Of a DNA stretch of 64,000 nt, positions 36,232 to 45,084 are shown one piece after another. This DNA comes from JAWXBK01 sp034439975 (GTDB lineage Bacteria > Pseudomonadota > Alphaproteobacteria > Dongiales > Dongiaceae). Location: the NCBI GenBank assembly GCA_034439975.1, contig JAWXBK010000110.1, forward strand, positions 1-64,000. Direction: 5' to 3'. A program made the translations under genes and the position numbers. Within the stretch, counting starts at the first letter, position 1, and each line of letters opens with the position of its first letter. The notes below the pieces were generated by a model. It saw nothing but the letters and a program-made list of their open reading frames with translations, made no database searches and was not told where the DNA came from.

Positions 36232-38052
36232 CTACTCCACCGTCACGGCCTTGGCGAGATTGCGCGGCTGGTCGAGGTCGGTGCCCTTGGCAACCGCGGC
36301 ATGATAGGCGAGAAGCTGCACCGGAATTGCATAGAGGATCGGCGCAACAAAGGGATCGCAGTCCGGCAGCGTGACGGATGATTCGGCGGCTTTGCCGATG
36401 CGCTTCACGCCCCGCGCGTCGGAGAACAGGATGACGCGGCCGCCGCGCGCCGCGACTTCCTGGACGTTCGAGGCGGTCTTGTCGAAGACGCCGTCCGAGG
36501 GTGCGGCCACGATCACCGGCACGTTTTCGTCGATCAGCGCGATCGGTCCGTGCTTCATCTCGCCGGCGGCATAGCCTTCAGCGTGGATGTAGGAAATTTC
36601 CTTGAGCTTGAGCGCGCCCTCGAGCGCGATCGGATAAGACGTACCGCGCCCGATGAACAGCACGTCACGCGCCTCGGAGACGCGGTGTGCTATCTTCTGG
36701 ATGGCACCGTCGTGATTCATGACCTCCGCCGCCTTGGCCGGCACTTCCATCAGAGCATGGGTCAGTTCGGCCTCGCGCGCTTCGTCGATGGCGCCCCGTG
36801 CCCGGGCCGCCGCGATGGCGAGACAGGCCAGCACGGTCAGCTGTGTCGTGAAGGCCTTGGTCGAGGCGACGCCGATCTCGGGCCCGGCCAAAGTCGGCAG
36901 CACCGCATCGGATTCACGCGCGATGGCACTCTCGGGCATGTTGACGACGGAGAGAATGATCTGGCCCTGCTCGCGCGCATAGCGCAGCGCCGCGAGCGTA
37001 TCGACGGTCTCGCCCGATTGAGAGATGCAGATGGTCACGCCGCCCTTGGGCATCGGCGCCGCGCGATAGCGAAACTCCGATCCGATATCCACCTCGACCG
37101 GCAGCCGCGCCACCTGCTCGAACCAGTATTTCGCGACCAGTCCGGCGATGTACGCAGTGCCACAGGCAACGATGGTGACGCGCGGCACGGCGGCGAAATC
37201 GAACGGCAGATCAGGCAGCGTCACCTTGCGCGCCAGCGGATTGAGGAAAGCCTGCAGCGTGTCGCCGATGACCGAGGGCTGCTCGTGGATCTCCTTGAGC
37301 ATGAAATGCGGGTAGTTGCCTTTGCCGACTTCGGCGCCGCTCAATGCGCTTTGGGTGACCGGCCGCTCGACGCGCCGGCCGTTGTTCCATATCTCGACGC
37401 CGTCCGGCGAGAGCGCGAACCAGTCATCCTCTTCAAGATAGCAAAGCTGCCGGGTGAACGAGGACAGCGCCAGCGCATCCGAACCGAGGAACATCTCGCC
37501 GTCGCCAAACCCGATCGCCAGCGGGCTGCCGCGGCGGGCGCCCAGCATCAGATCGCTGCGGCCGGCAACGATGATTGCCAGCGCAAAGGCGCCCTGCAGC
37601 CGGCCCATCGCATATTCCATCGCCTGCTGCGGCGTGCGCTGTTGTTCGAGCTGGCGGGTGAGCAGGTGTGCTACGACCTCAGTATCGGTCTCGGTGACGA
37701 AGCGGCAGCCTTCCGCCTCGAGCTCTTCGCGCAGCTCCTGGAAATTCTCGATGATGCCGTTATGAACAACGGCTACGCGCGATGTTGCGTGCGGATGGGC
37801 GTTGACTTCGGATGGCCGGCCGTGTGTCGCCCAGCGCGTATGGCCGATGCCGGTCTCGCCAGCCAGCGGTTCGCGCGCGAGCAGCGCATCGAGATTGGCG
37901 ATCTTACCCTCGGCGCGGCGGCGTTCGATATGGCCGTTCACGAGCGTCGCCATGCCGGCCGAATCGTAGCCGCGATATTCCAGCCGCTTCAGCGCCTGGA
38001 GCAGCAGCGGGGCGACCGGCGCTTTGCCGACGATGCCGATGATGCCGCACAT
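36232..38052 (-). CDS. glmS: Glutamine-fructose-6-phosphate aminotransferase (isomerizing)
   Basis: A 606-residue enzyme making glucosamine-6-phosphate for peptidoglycan and lipopolysaccharide. MCGIIGIVG exposes the Cys2 nucleophile of the Ntn glutaminase domain; RWATHG and the two SIS domains follow (ISQSGETVDTLAAL; GRGTSYPIALEGALKLKEISYIHAEGY); the C-terminus ends DQPRNLAKAVTVE as expected. It starts 4 bases after glmU stops. No glmS ribozyme is expected or seen in this class. Confidence 0.97.
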   Translation of the reverse strand: MCGIIGIVGKAPVAPLLLQALKRLEYRGYDSAGMATLVNGHIERRRAEGKIANLDALLAREPLAGETGIGHTRWATHGRPSEVNAHPHATSRVAVVHNGIIENFQELREELEAEGCRFVTETDTEVVAHLLTRQLEQQRTPQQAMEYAMGRLQGAFALAIIVAGRSDLMLGARRGSPLAIGFGDGEMFLGSDALALSSFTRQLCYLEEDDWFALSPDGVEIWNNGRRVERPVTQSALSGAEVGKGNYPHFMLKEIHEQPSVIGDTLQAFLNPLARKVTLPDLPFDFAAVPRVTIVACGTAYIAGLVAKYWFEQVARLPVEVDIGSEFRYRAAPMPKGGVTICISQSGETVDTLAALRYAREQGQIILSVVNMPESAIARESDAVLPTLAGPEIGVASTKAFTTQLTVLACLAIAAARARGAIDEAREAELTHALMEVPAKAAEVMNHDGAIQKIAHRVSEARDVLFIGRGTSYPIALEGALKLKEISYIHAEGYAAGEMKHGPIALIDENVPVIVAAPSDGVFDKTASNVQEVAARGGRVILFSDARGVKRIGKAAESSVTLPDCDPFVAPILYAIPVQLLAYHAAVAKGTDLDQPRNLAKAVTVE

Positions 38053-38056
38053 CGGA

Positions 38057-39424
38057 TTATTCCTTCTTCCTGTCCTTCCGGCCGCGTTGCTTGCGCGCCC
38101 GGAACTCGGTGGCCCAGCCGTCCTTGATCGTCTCTTCGCCGCGCGCAACGACGAGCGCATCGGCCGGAACATTGCGCGTGACGACGCTTCCGGCAGCGAC
38201 AATCGCACCGGCGCCGATCTCAACCGGAGCCCGCAACACCACGTTCGAGCCGATCGACGCACCGTCGCCGATGCGAGTCTGGTGCTTGTCGAACCCGTCA
38301 TAATTGGCCGTGATCGTTCCCGCACCGATATTGGCCTTCGCGCCGACGTCCGTATCGCCAACATAGGAAAGATGGTTGGCCTTGGCGCCTTCGCCGAAGC
38401 GGCTGTTCTTCACTTCGACGAAATTGCCCACCTTTGCGTCGCGGCCGATCTTCGAGCCGGTGCGCAGTCGGGCGAAGGGCCCGATCGAGCAACCGCTTTC
38501 AATCGCCGCTCCCTCGATATGACAGAAGGCGCCGATCGAGACGCCATCGGCAACCGACACGCCGGGCCCGAACACGACGTTCGGCCCGATGACGACATCC
38601 TGTCCGATGATTGTATCCCAGGCGAAGAAGACCGACGCGGGATCGATCAGCGTCGCGCCATTCGCCATGGCGGCGGCGCGCAGCCGCGTCTGCATCACAG
38701 CCTCGGCGACAGCCAGATCGGCGCGGCTGTTGATGCCGAGCAGCTCGTCTTCCGCCGCCTCGACGACGGCACAGGCCGCATTGTCCTTGCGGGCGATGGC
38801 AACGATGTCGGTCAGATAGAATTCCTTCTTGGCATTGTGATCGTCGAGCCGGTCGATGAGCGACCGCAGTTTCGATCCATCGATCGCCATGACTCCGGAA
38901 TTGCACAAACCGATCGTGCGCTCCATGGCGCTCGCATCGCGGAATTCGACGATCCGTTCGAGGCGCCCGGCGCCATCGACAATAAGCCGCCCATATTCGG
39001 CCGGACTTTCCGGCCGGAAGCCGAGCACCACGACGGCTGGATTGTCGCTTGCGCGACGACGCTCGAGCATGCGGCGGAGCGTTTCGGTGCGGATGAACGG
39101 CGTGTCGCCATAGAGCACCAGCACGTCGCCGGTTTGCCCCTCAAGCGACGTCAATGCAGCAGCAACAGCATGGCCGGTCCCGCGTTGCTCTGGCTGGATG
39201 GCGGTCGGTCGCGGTGCGACGGCGGCTGCGACCTCGGGCATGTCCGGTGCGACGACCACGATCTCGGACCGGCACCCGAGCGGCGCGAGGCCGGAAAGGA
39301 CATGACCGATCAGCGGCAGACCGGCGACCCGGTGCATGACCTTCGGCAGACGCGAGCGCATCCGCGTGCCCCTGCCGGCGGCAAGCAGGACCGCAGCCGG
39401 CCGATTTTCGTCCCTTTGAGCCAA
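38057..39424 (-). CDS. glmU: Bifunctional GlmU (N-acetyltransferase and uridylyltransferase)
   Basis: A 455-residue enzyme making UDP-GlcNAc. The N-terminal pyrophosphorylase motif is LLAAGRGTRMRSRLPKV; the C-terminal acetyltransferase is a left-handed beta helix with hexapeptide repeats (IGQDVVIGPNVVFGPGVSV) and the ANIGAGTITANYDG active-site loop. I place the start at a TTG with GGAGGGG 4 bases upstream, giving the normal E. coli length; a GTG 24 codons upstream is the alternative. Operon glmU-glmS. Confidence 0.95.
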   Translation of the reverse strand: MAQRDENRPAAVLLAAGRGTRMRSRLPKVMHRVAGLPLIGHVLSGLAPLGCRSEIVVVAPDMPEVAAAVAPRPTAIQPEQRGTGHAVAAALTSLEGQTGDVLVLYGDTPFIRTETLRRMLERRRASDNPAVVVLGFRPESPAEYGRLIVDGAGRLERIVEFRDASAMERTIGLCNSGVMAIDGSKLRSLIDRLDDHNAKKEFYLTDIVAIARKDNAACAVVEAAEDELLGINSRADLAVAEAVMQTRLRAAAMANGATLIDPASVFFAWDTIIGQDVVIGPNVVFGPGVSVADGVSIGAFCHIEGAAIESGCSIGPFARLRTGSKIGRDAKVGNFVEVKNSRFGEGAKANHLSYVGDTDVGAKANIGAGTITANYDGFDKHQTRIGDGASIGSNVVLRAPVEIGAGAIVAAGSVVTRNVPADALVVARGEETIKDGWATEFRARKQRGRKDRKKE

Positions 39425-39626
39425 GACCCCTCCACGGGTGGTTCGCGCCGGCAACCCTACCCGGCCGCCTTGCTCCGGAACAGTCCGGGTGGCCACCTCG
39501 ATGCCGATCCGACGCTATCGGCCGATTATGGCGCGGCCATGACCCTGAAACTCGGATGCGGCGCCAGACTTGCGACCAGGCGCGGCCGTCCGCAAGATCG
39601 CCGAAGGATTGGAGCAAAGGGTCGCC

Positions 39627-41279
39627 ATGCCGTCGCCGAATCAACCCCATCTGATTAGGGTCGCGTTCGACTGCGCAAAACGCGGCGACTTCAAAGGCGT
39701 GTCGAAAGTTTGCCGGCATATCCTGCAGGCGGACCCGGAGCAGCCGGATGCGCTGCATTGCATGGGTCTCTTGCAACGCCAGAACGGCGATACCGAAACG
39801 GCGGTCCGAAGTCACGAACGCGCCGTCAGCGGCCGGCCGGGCAATGCCGAGTACCGGAATGCGCTGGGCCTCGCCTATCGGGCGGCCGGCCGCATTGCGG
39901 ATGCAATCGACGCATACGAAGCGGCATTGCGAACCGACGCCGATTTCGCCGACGCCTATGTCAATCTCGGTGTGATCTATCTGGAGCGCGGCGACCATCG
40001 CAACGCCATCGCCCGCTTTCGCGCCGCCGTCGAGCGGTGTCCGTCCGATCCGCAGTTTCATGTGGCACTGGGGCGGGCGCTGGCCGCCGCCGGCGATTCC
40101 GCGACGGCCGTGGAATCTTATCGACGCGCGCTGTCGATCGCACCGACTATCGGGCCGGCCTGGGCGGGAATCGGCGACCTTCATCTGGCCGCCGGCGACG
40201 AGCGGGCCGCAATGACCGCTTTCGCAGACGGCATTGCCAGCGATCCCCGCGATGCCGGCAACTATCTTCGGCTCGCACCGATCCTGCTCGCGCTTGGCCA
40301 GACGACCGATGCGGTCGGGTGTCTGCGGCGCGGTGTCGATCAGAATCCCGGATCGGTACCACTCCATGTCGCGCTGGCGCGTGTGATGTTGCGGGCCGGC
40401 CTCTGGGACGAGGCCTGGGCGCATTACGAACGTCGCCTGGCGCTGCCGCTTTACTTGAACGAGATGCGACGTTTCGTGCAGCGACCCTGGGATGGCAGCG
40501 ATCCCGCAGGGATGACGATCTGCGTCCACTGCGAACCGTCGGCCGGCGAGAGCATCGTGCTGTTGCGGTATCTCGAACCGCTCGCCGAACGCGGCGCTCA
40601 GATTGTTCTGCGCTGCCCGCCGCCGCTCCGCCATCTTCTCTCATCGCTTACGGTGCCGGTCGCAGTGCGCAGTACCGACGAAGCGCTGCCGCCGTTCGAC
40701 CGGCAAACCTGGCTCGGTTTGCTGCCATTGCTGTTGAAACAACCGAATCCCGGCGCGCTTGCGACCCGGCCCGACGGGTTCGGTGCCGGCAATGCCACGG
40801 CGCGCTGGGCCGAGCGCTGCGCCGGGCTACCGCGGCCCATTGTCGGATTGCACTGGCGCAGCATGAGCGCCCGGGCACTCGACGACCCCCATCGCCTGCT
40901 CATGACGGTTGCGCAGTCGGCCTGCGGTCTGATCGCGTTGCAGGATCGAACAGTCGGCCCCGAGATTCAGAAATCCGGACTGGTCGAACGCATGATCCAG
41001 GTCGGCGCGGAACTGTCCGACGGCGGAGATATCGTGGCCGACATTGCCGCGGCAGCTGAGCAGTGCGATCTGGTGATAACGGTCGATTCGGCGATCGCAC
41101 AAATCGCAGCAACGCTCGGTCGCTGCACCATCGTGCTAATCCGCGGCAGCGAGGATTTCTGGTGGCCGGCCGAGAGCTCCGATGTACCGTGGCTCGGAGA
41201 CGTCCATCTCCACCACCGACGCCACCGCGAAACTGACGAGCAGTATCTCGAACGTCTGAAGCCGTTGCTCGCCAGCTAG
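39627..41279 (+). CDS. TPR-repeat protein with glycosyltransferase-like C-terminal domain
   Basis: A 550-residue protein. From about residue 10 to 300 it has seven or eight 34-residue TPR repeats (for example AYVNLGVIYLERGDHRNAIARFRAAVERCP). The remainder carries the CEPSAGESIVLLRYLEPL and GLHWRSM blocks and a final VDSAIAQIAATLG-C-TIVLIRG segment, as in tetratricopeptide proteins related to GT41/GT9 transferases. Function is probably protein or glycan glycosylation but lacks direct evidence. An AAAGGG site precedes the ATG. It is divergent from glmU and converges with the DUF3108 gene. Confidence 0.78.
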   Translation: MPSPNQPHLIRVAFDCAKRGDFKGVSKVCRHILQADPEQPDALHCMGLLQRQNGDTETAVRSHERAVSGRPGNAEYRNALGLAYRAAGRIADAIDAYEAALRTDADFADAYVNLGVIYLERGDHRNAIARFRAAVERCPSDPQFHVALGRALAAAGDSATAVESYRRALSIAPTIGPAWAGIGDLHLAAGDERAAMTAFADGIASDPRDAGNYLRLAPILLALGQTTDAVGCLRRGVDQNPGSVPLHVALARVMLRAGLWDEAWAHYERRLALPLYLNEMRRFVQRPWDGSDPAGMTICVHCEPSAGESIVLLRYLEPLAERGAQIVLRCPPPLRHLLSSLTVPVAVRSTDEALPPFDRQTWLGLLPLLLKQPNPGALATRPDGFGAGNATARWAERCAGLPRPIVGLHWRSMSARALDDPHRLLMTVAQSACGLIALQDRTVGPEIQKSGLVERMIQVGAELSDGGDIVADIAAAAEQCDLVITVDSAIAQIAATLGRCTIVLIRGSEDFWWPAESSDVPWLGDVHLHHRRHRETDEQYLERLKPLLAS

Positions 41280-41301
41280 CAACAAACCCGATTGCCGGGA
41301 G

Positions 41302-42123
41302 TTATTCGCCGGATGCGAACGGCTGGGCGCTCACCAGTTCGAGACGAAGTTCGCCGAGCGCCATGCGCGCCGATACCGCGATCGGCACCATGACAGCCGA
41401 GTCGAGCAGCGGCGCGAACCAGATCGTCAGTTCTCGCGGATAATATCCGGAGCTCGACGCGCTGGTCGGGAAGCCCGAGCGATATTCGATCGACAGACGG
41501 CAGGCGATCACTTCCCCCGCCGCAATCGCAGGGCCAGACGTAAACCGCGCCGGCGGCGGCGTCGCATCGCTGCCCACGACGGTGAGATCATAGCGGCGGA
41601 TTCCGTCGAAGACCGGCAGCTGACCGCTGCAGCCGCCGCGCGCCATCGCCTGATCCATCAGAACGATGCCGGCACTGACCGGATCAATCGTCCCGGTTTC
41701 GAAACCGCTCTCGAGCGCCACCCGCGTTTCGCGCGTCGGCGGATCGGCAAAGACCGTGACCGCGCCGCCTGCGGCATAGTCGAGATCGACGCGCTGCACA
41801 TACTGGCCTGCGGTCGACACGCTGCGATGCCAGAGCGGATGCAGCGTCTCGCCCTGCCGCCCGCCATCGGATTCGAGTTGCATCTGAAATGGTATCCAGG
41901 CTGCAGCGTTCTGGTTCGTTGCGAGCGACACATTGGCGTTGAACACATCGATGCGACCGCTCTGCCGGGCGAGATCCGCGCGCAGGTCGGTCTCGATCAG
42001 AGGCACCATGCCGAGATAACCGACATAGCGCAGAGCCCAGGAATCTGCCTGCGCCGGACCGGCGGCGCCGAGGATCGAAAGGACAGCCAGAAAGCCGATT
42101 GCTCTCAGTATGTTGCCGTTCAT
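41302..42123 (-). CDS. DUF3108 family exported protein
   Basis: A 273-residue protein with a cleavable signal peptide (hydrophobic core about residues 8-22, likely cut after AQA-27). The mature part is beta-rich, with the WALRYVGYLGMVPLIE opening and the YYPRELTIWFAPLLDSAVMVPIAVSARMALGELRLEL ending that match DUF3108. Biochemical function is not known. It lies between the TPR gene and tRNA-Val. Confidence 0.82.
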   Translation of the reverse strand: MNGNILRAIGFLAVLSILGAAGPAQADSWALRYVGYLGMVPLIETDLRADLARQSGRIDVFNANVSLATNQNAAAWIPFQMQLESDGGRQGETLHPLWHRSVSTAGQYVQRVDLDYAAGGAVTVFADPPTRETRVALESGFETGTIDPVSAGIVLMDQAMARGGCSGQLPVFDGIRRYDLTVVGSDATPPPARFTSGPAIAAGEVIACRLSIEYRSGFPTSASSSGYYPRELTIWFAPLLDSAVMVPIAVSARMALGELRLELVSAQPFASGE

Positions 42124-42145
42124 TGGGGGATCCGGTCCTCTTCGG

Positions 42146-42174
42146 TTGACAGGGCGCGGGACGCTGCCCTAAGC
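42146..42174 (+). promoter_or_regulatory. Promoter of tRNA-Val
   Basis: TTGACA, 17 bases, CTAAGC; the -10 ends 26 bases before the mature tRNA 5' end. A divergent orientation to the DUF3108 gene leaves it free for the tRNA. Confidence 0.6.
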
Positions 42175-42200
42175 AGGCGCCGACAGACGGTTGCGGGTTC

Positions 42201-42275
42201 GGGCGCGTAGCTCAGCGGGAGAGCACTGCCTTCACACGGCAGGGGTCACAGGTTCAATCCCTGTCGCGCCCACCA
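42201..42275 (+). tRNA. tRNA-Val (anticodon CAC)
   Basis: 75 bases, encoded CCA included. Acceptor GGGCGCG pairs with CGCGCCC; D-stem GCTC/GAGC; anticodon stem CTGCC/GGCAG around TTCACAC (CAC anticodon, reads GUG); T-stem ACAGG/CCTGT around TTCAATC. All stems pair fully. Confidence 0.97.
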
Positions 42276-42423
42276 TCCAGACACCCAGCGCTACATGATT
42301 TTCAGTAGTCCGACATAGTGTCGATATTGTGACTGGTTTGAAATTCGGGCGACGTTCGGGCACGGCGATTGCCGCCACTTTCCCCTTCTTTGCGTCGCCG
42401 CCGCGCCTCAACGAAACCGCCTT

Positions 42424-43134
42424 TTAGCGCCGAACGACAGGGCCGTGCGGTCGACGCGAAACCACGAGCGCAATCGCAATCCCGATCATGCCGATCAGCA
42501 CGGCAAGTCCGGCCTGGAAGCGTTCGATCCAGTCCATGAGGCCGGGCTCGGGTGGCGGGGGCAGTTCCGACGGCGGCGGTTCGAAACCCGGAACGGTGGC
42601 CCACAGACCGGCCGAGTGCTCGCGCGCCGCTCGTTCCGCCTCGTCATAACGATCGGCCAGTGCCGGATCCGCGGACGGAGCACGGGTGGTCTGCCGATCC
42701 ACGATTCCCATGCCCGCCTCGAGCATCGTTTCGACGAGATCGTCAGCGCCGATGCTGCAGGAAACGAGCGAGCGCCGGAACCGGTCATGCCCGGCCGAAT
42801 AACAATCGAGCTCGGCTTCGCTGAGAACGAGCTCCAGAGCCACCCGGGCAATCGCATCGGCCCGCCAGTCTCCCGGGAAACTGCGCAGTCCATAGAGTTT
42901 GAAATGTTCCCCTTCCAGCTGCAGCGTGACCGCGTCGATCACGACTGGAACGCCGGTGAAGTGACGTGGCGGCAAGGGCTCGAGAGGCAGCGCGTCGACC
43001 GGCTCGACCGGGATGGCCGGGGGTGGCGTTGCCTCCTGGGCGCGGACCGCAGCCGACGTCAACGCGCCACCAAACAGGGCCGCCGACGGCAACAGGGCCG
43101 CGAGGAAGATCGTCCGAATCAGGCGTTGTTTCAT
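42424..43134 (-). CDS. Secreted thermonuclease-like (SNase) protein with C-terminal membrane anchor
   Basis: A 236-residue protein with a signal peptide (residues 1-32, cut near VRA-QE), a proline-rich linker to about residue 60, an SNase-like fold (VPVVIDAVTLQLEGEHFKLYGLRSFPG, then CYSAGHDRFRRSLVSCSIGADDLVETMLEAGMG), a second proline-rich linker and a hydrophobic segment at about 205-226 before a basic end. It lacks a convincing set of the nuclease Asp-Arg-Glu-Arg catalytic residues, so nuclease activity is doubtful. Likely an envelope protein. Confidence 0.72.
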   Translation of the reverse strand: MKQRLIRTIFLAALLPSAALFGGALTSAAVRAQEATPPPAIPVEPVDALPLEPLPPRHFTGVPVVIDAVTLQLEGEHFKLYGLRSFPGDWRADAIARVALELVLSEAELDCYSAGHDRFRRSLVSCSIGADDLVETMLEAGMGIVDRQTTRAPSADPALADRYDEAERAAREHSAGLWATVPGFEPPPSELPPPPEPGLMDWIERFQAGLAVLIGMIGIAIALVVSRRPHGPVVRR

Positions 43135-43202
43135 GGTGCCGAGTCTGTCGCGTCGCGGAAGCCGATACAACCACGATGCACCACAAGGTATTCGATTGCC
43201 GG

Positions 43203-43231
43203 TTGGTTCCCCCGGGATCGGCCCCTAATAT
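43203..43231 (+). promoter_or_regulatory. Promoter of the cysQ-tsaC operon
   Basis: TTGGTT, 17 bases, TAATAT, about 78 bases before the cysQ ATG. It lies in the divergent gap to the SNase-like gene. Confidence 0.55.
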
Positions 43232-43308
43232 CCCGCCGCCGATCATGGCCGCATCGGCGGGGCCCAGCCGCAGCGACGGCATCGGGCGCGCCACGGGGGA
43301 CTATAGGG

Positions 43309-44100
43309 ATGAACACGGGTGAACTGGCTGCGCTGGCCCCCCAAATTGCGGCTGCCGCTCGCGCCGCGGGCGAGCGGATCATGGATTATTACGGCCAGGC
43401 ACTGGTCGCACGTGCAAAGGACGATCGCTCGCCCGTGACGGACGCGGACGATGCGGCCGAACGCATCATTCTTCCGGTTCTCGACGATCTGCTTCCGGGC
43501 GTTCCGACTGTTTCCGAGGAAGCGGTGTCGCGCGACGGCGCACCCGAAATCGGAGCGGCCGGCGCTGCACGACGCTTCTGGCTCGTCGACCCGTTGGATG
43601 GCACCAAGGAATTTATCAGCCGCAATGGCGAGTTCACGGTGAACATCGCGCTCATCGTCGACGCGGCGCCCCTGCTCGGTGTCGTACATTTGCCTGCGCT
43701 GGGAACGACTTATATCGGCATCGTCGGCAAAGGCACCACAGTGGAAACCGCTGAAGGGCAACGCCGCGATATCACCGCGCGCGTACCGCCCAGTGCCGGC
43801 GTCACGGTGCTCGCCAGCCGTTCGCATGGCAACGATGCGGCACTCGATGCGTTTCTCAAGGACATGCGTATCGCCGATCGTATCAATGCCGGGAGCTCGC
43901 TGAAATTCTGCCGTGTCGCGGAAGGGATGGCCGATATCTATCCCCGTCTCGGCCGAACGATGGAGTGGGATACGGCAGCCGGACAGGCGGTGCTGGCGGC
44001 CGCCGGCGGCAGCGTCTGTCGGATCGACGGCACACCCCTGACTTATGGCAAACCCGGATTCGAGAACCCGCATTTCGTCGCCCGCGGGCGCAAGGGATGA
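43309..44100 (+). CDS. cysQ: 3'(2'),5'-bisphosphate nucleotidase
   Basis: A 263-residue metal-dependent phosphatase of the inositol monophosphatase superfamily. DRSPVTDADDAAE, DPLDGTKEFISRNGEFTVNIAL and EWDTAAGQAVLAAAGG are the three metal-binding motifs. CysQ removes the toxic by-product PAP of sulfate assimilation. Its TGA overlaps the start region of tsaC. Confidence 0.93.
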   Translation: MNTGELAALAPQIAAAARAAGERIMDYYGQALVARAKDDRSPVTDADDAAERIILPVLDDLLPGVPTVSEEAVSRDGAPEIGAAGAARRFWLVDPLDGTKEFISRNGEFTVNIALIVDAAPLLGVVHLPALGTTYIGIVGKGTTVETAEGQRRDITARVPPSAGVTVLASRSHGNDAALDAFLKDMRIADRINAGSSLKFCRVAEGMADIYPRLGRTMEWDTAAGQAVLAAAGGSVCRIDGTPLTYGKPGFENPHFVARGRKG

Positions 44101-45074
44101 TGGCCACAGTCAAAATTGTATCGGGCGATGAAGCGGGGCTCCGCGCTGCCGCCAAAATTATCGCAAAGGGCGGACTGGTCGCGATACCGACGGAAACGGT
44201 TTATGGCCTCGCTGGCGACGCGACAAACGACCGCGCCGTTGCGCGGATCTTCGAGGCGAAGGCACGGCCGCAGTTCAATCCGCTCATTGTTCATGTTGCC
44301 AACCGCTCCATGGCAGCGAAGCTGGTCACGTTGAACCGAAGCGCCGAGCGTCTCGCGGATGCCTTCTGGCCCGGGCCTCTTACGCTCGTTCTGCCCCGAC
44401 GACGGGGCGCGCCGGTATCGCTGCTCGCGAGCGCGGGCCTGGACACGCTCGCGATACGCATGCCGGCACACCCCATCGCACTCGACCTGATACGCCTGAG
44501 CGGCTGCCCGCTGGCAGCACCCAGTGCCAACCCTTCCGGCCGTCTTACCCCGACCGAAGCGGCGCATGTTGCGGCGTCGCTGGGCGACCGCATCGACCTC
44601 ATCCTCGATGGCGGGCGTTGCACGATCGGTATCGAAAGCACCGTGCTGGATCTGACCGAGCCGACACCGCGGATGCTTCGCCAGGGCGGTCTGCCGCAGG
44701 AAGCAATCGAAGCGATCATCGGACCGATCGCATTAGGGCATCCTGAGGGCGCGATCCGTTCGCCCGGCATGACGGCGAGCCACTATGCACCGTCGATCAG
44801 ACTGCGAATGAACGCGACATCCGTGACGGCGGGCGAAGCATTGCTGGCGTTTGGGCCACACCCCCTTCCCGGTGCCGCGACAACGCTGAACCTGAGCCCC
44901 AGTTCGGACCTGACCGAGGCCGCAGCCAATTTCTTTGCGATGCTGCACCGGCTCGACGATCGGCGCTACAGCGGCATCGCGGTCATGCCGGTTCCGGAAA
45001 CCGGGCTCGGCACTGCGATCAACGATCGCCTCTGCCGCGCCGCGGCGGATGACGCCGGCAACCGGGGCGATTAA
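44100..45074 (+). CDS. tsaC: L-threonylcarbamoyladenylate synthase, long Sua5 form
   Basis: A 324-residue enzyme for the first step of t6A formation on tRNAs. The YrdC core has KGGLVAIPTETVYGLAGDAT and PLAAPSANPSGRLTPT; residues beyond about 220 form the additional Sua5 domain (HYAPSIRLR), so this is the long form rather than the 190-residue TsaC. An ATGATG at the start leaves two choices; the second gives a proper distance to the AAGGG site. Confidence 0.93.
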   Translation: MATVKIVSGDEAGLRAAAKIIAKGGLVAIPTETVYGLAGDATNDRAVARIFEAKARPQFNPLIVHVANRSMAAKLVTLNRSAERLADAFWPGPLTLVLPRRRGAPVSLLASAGLDTLAIRMPAHPIALDLIRLSGCPLAAPSANPSGRLTPTEAAHVAASLGDRIDLILDGGRCTIGIESTVLDLTEPTPRMLRQGGLPQEAIEAIIGPIALGHPEGAIRSPGMTASHYAPSIRLRMNATSVTAGEALLAFGPHPLPGAATTLNLSPSSDLTEAAANFFAMLHRLDDRRYSGIAVMPVPETGLGTAINDRLCRAAADDAGNRGD

Positions 45075-45084
45075 TCTGACGTCG

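Noticed and set aside
36550..38127. 525-residue open frame antisense to glmS
   Set aside because: Same reason: third-position GC leaves the antisense frame open; no family similarity.
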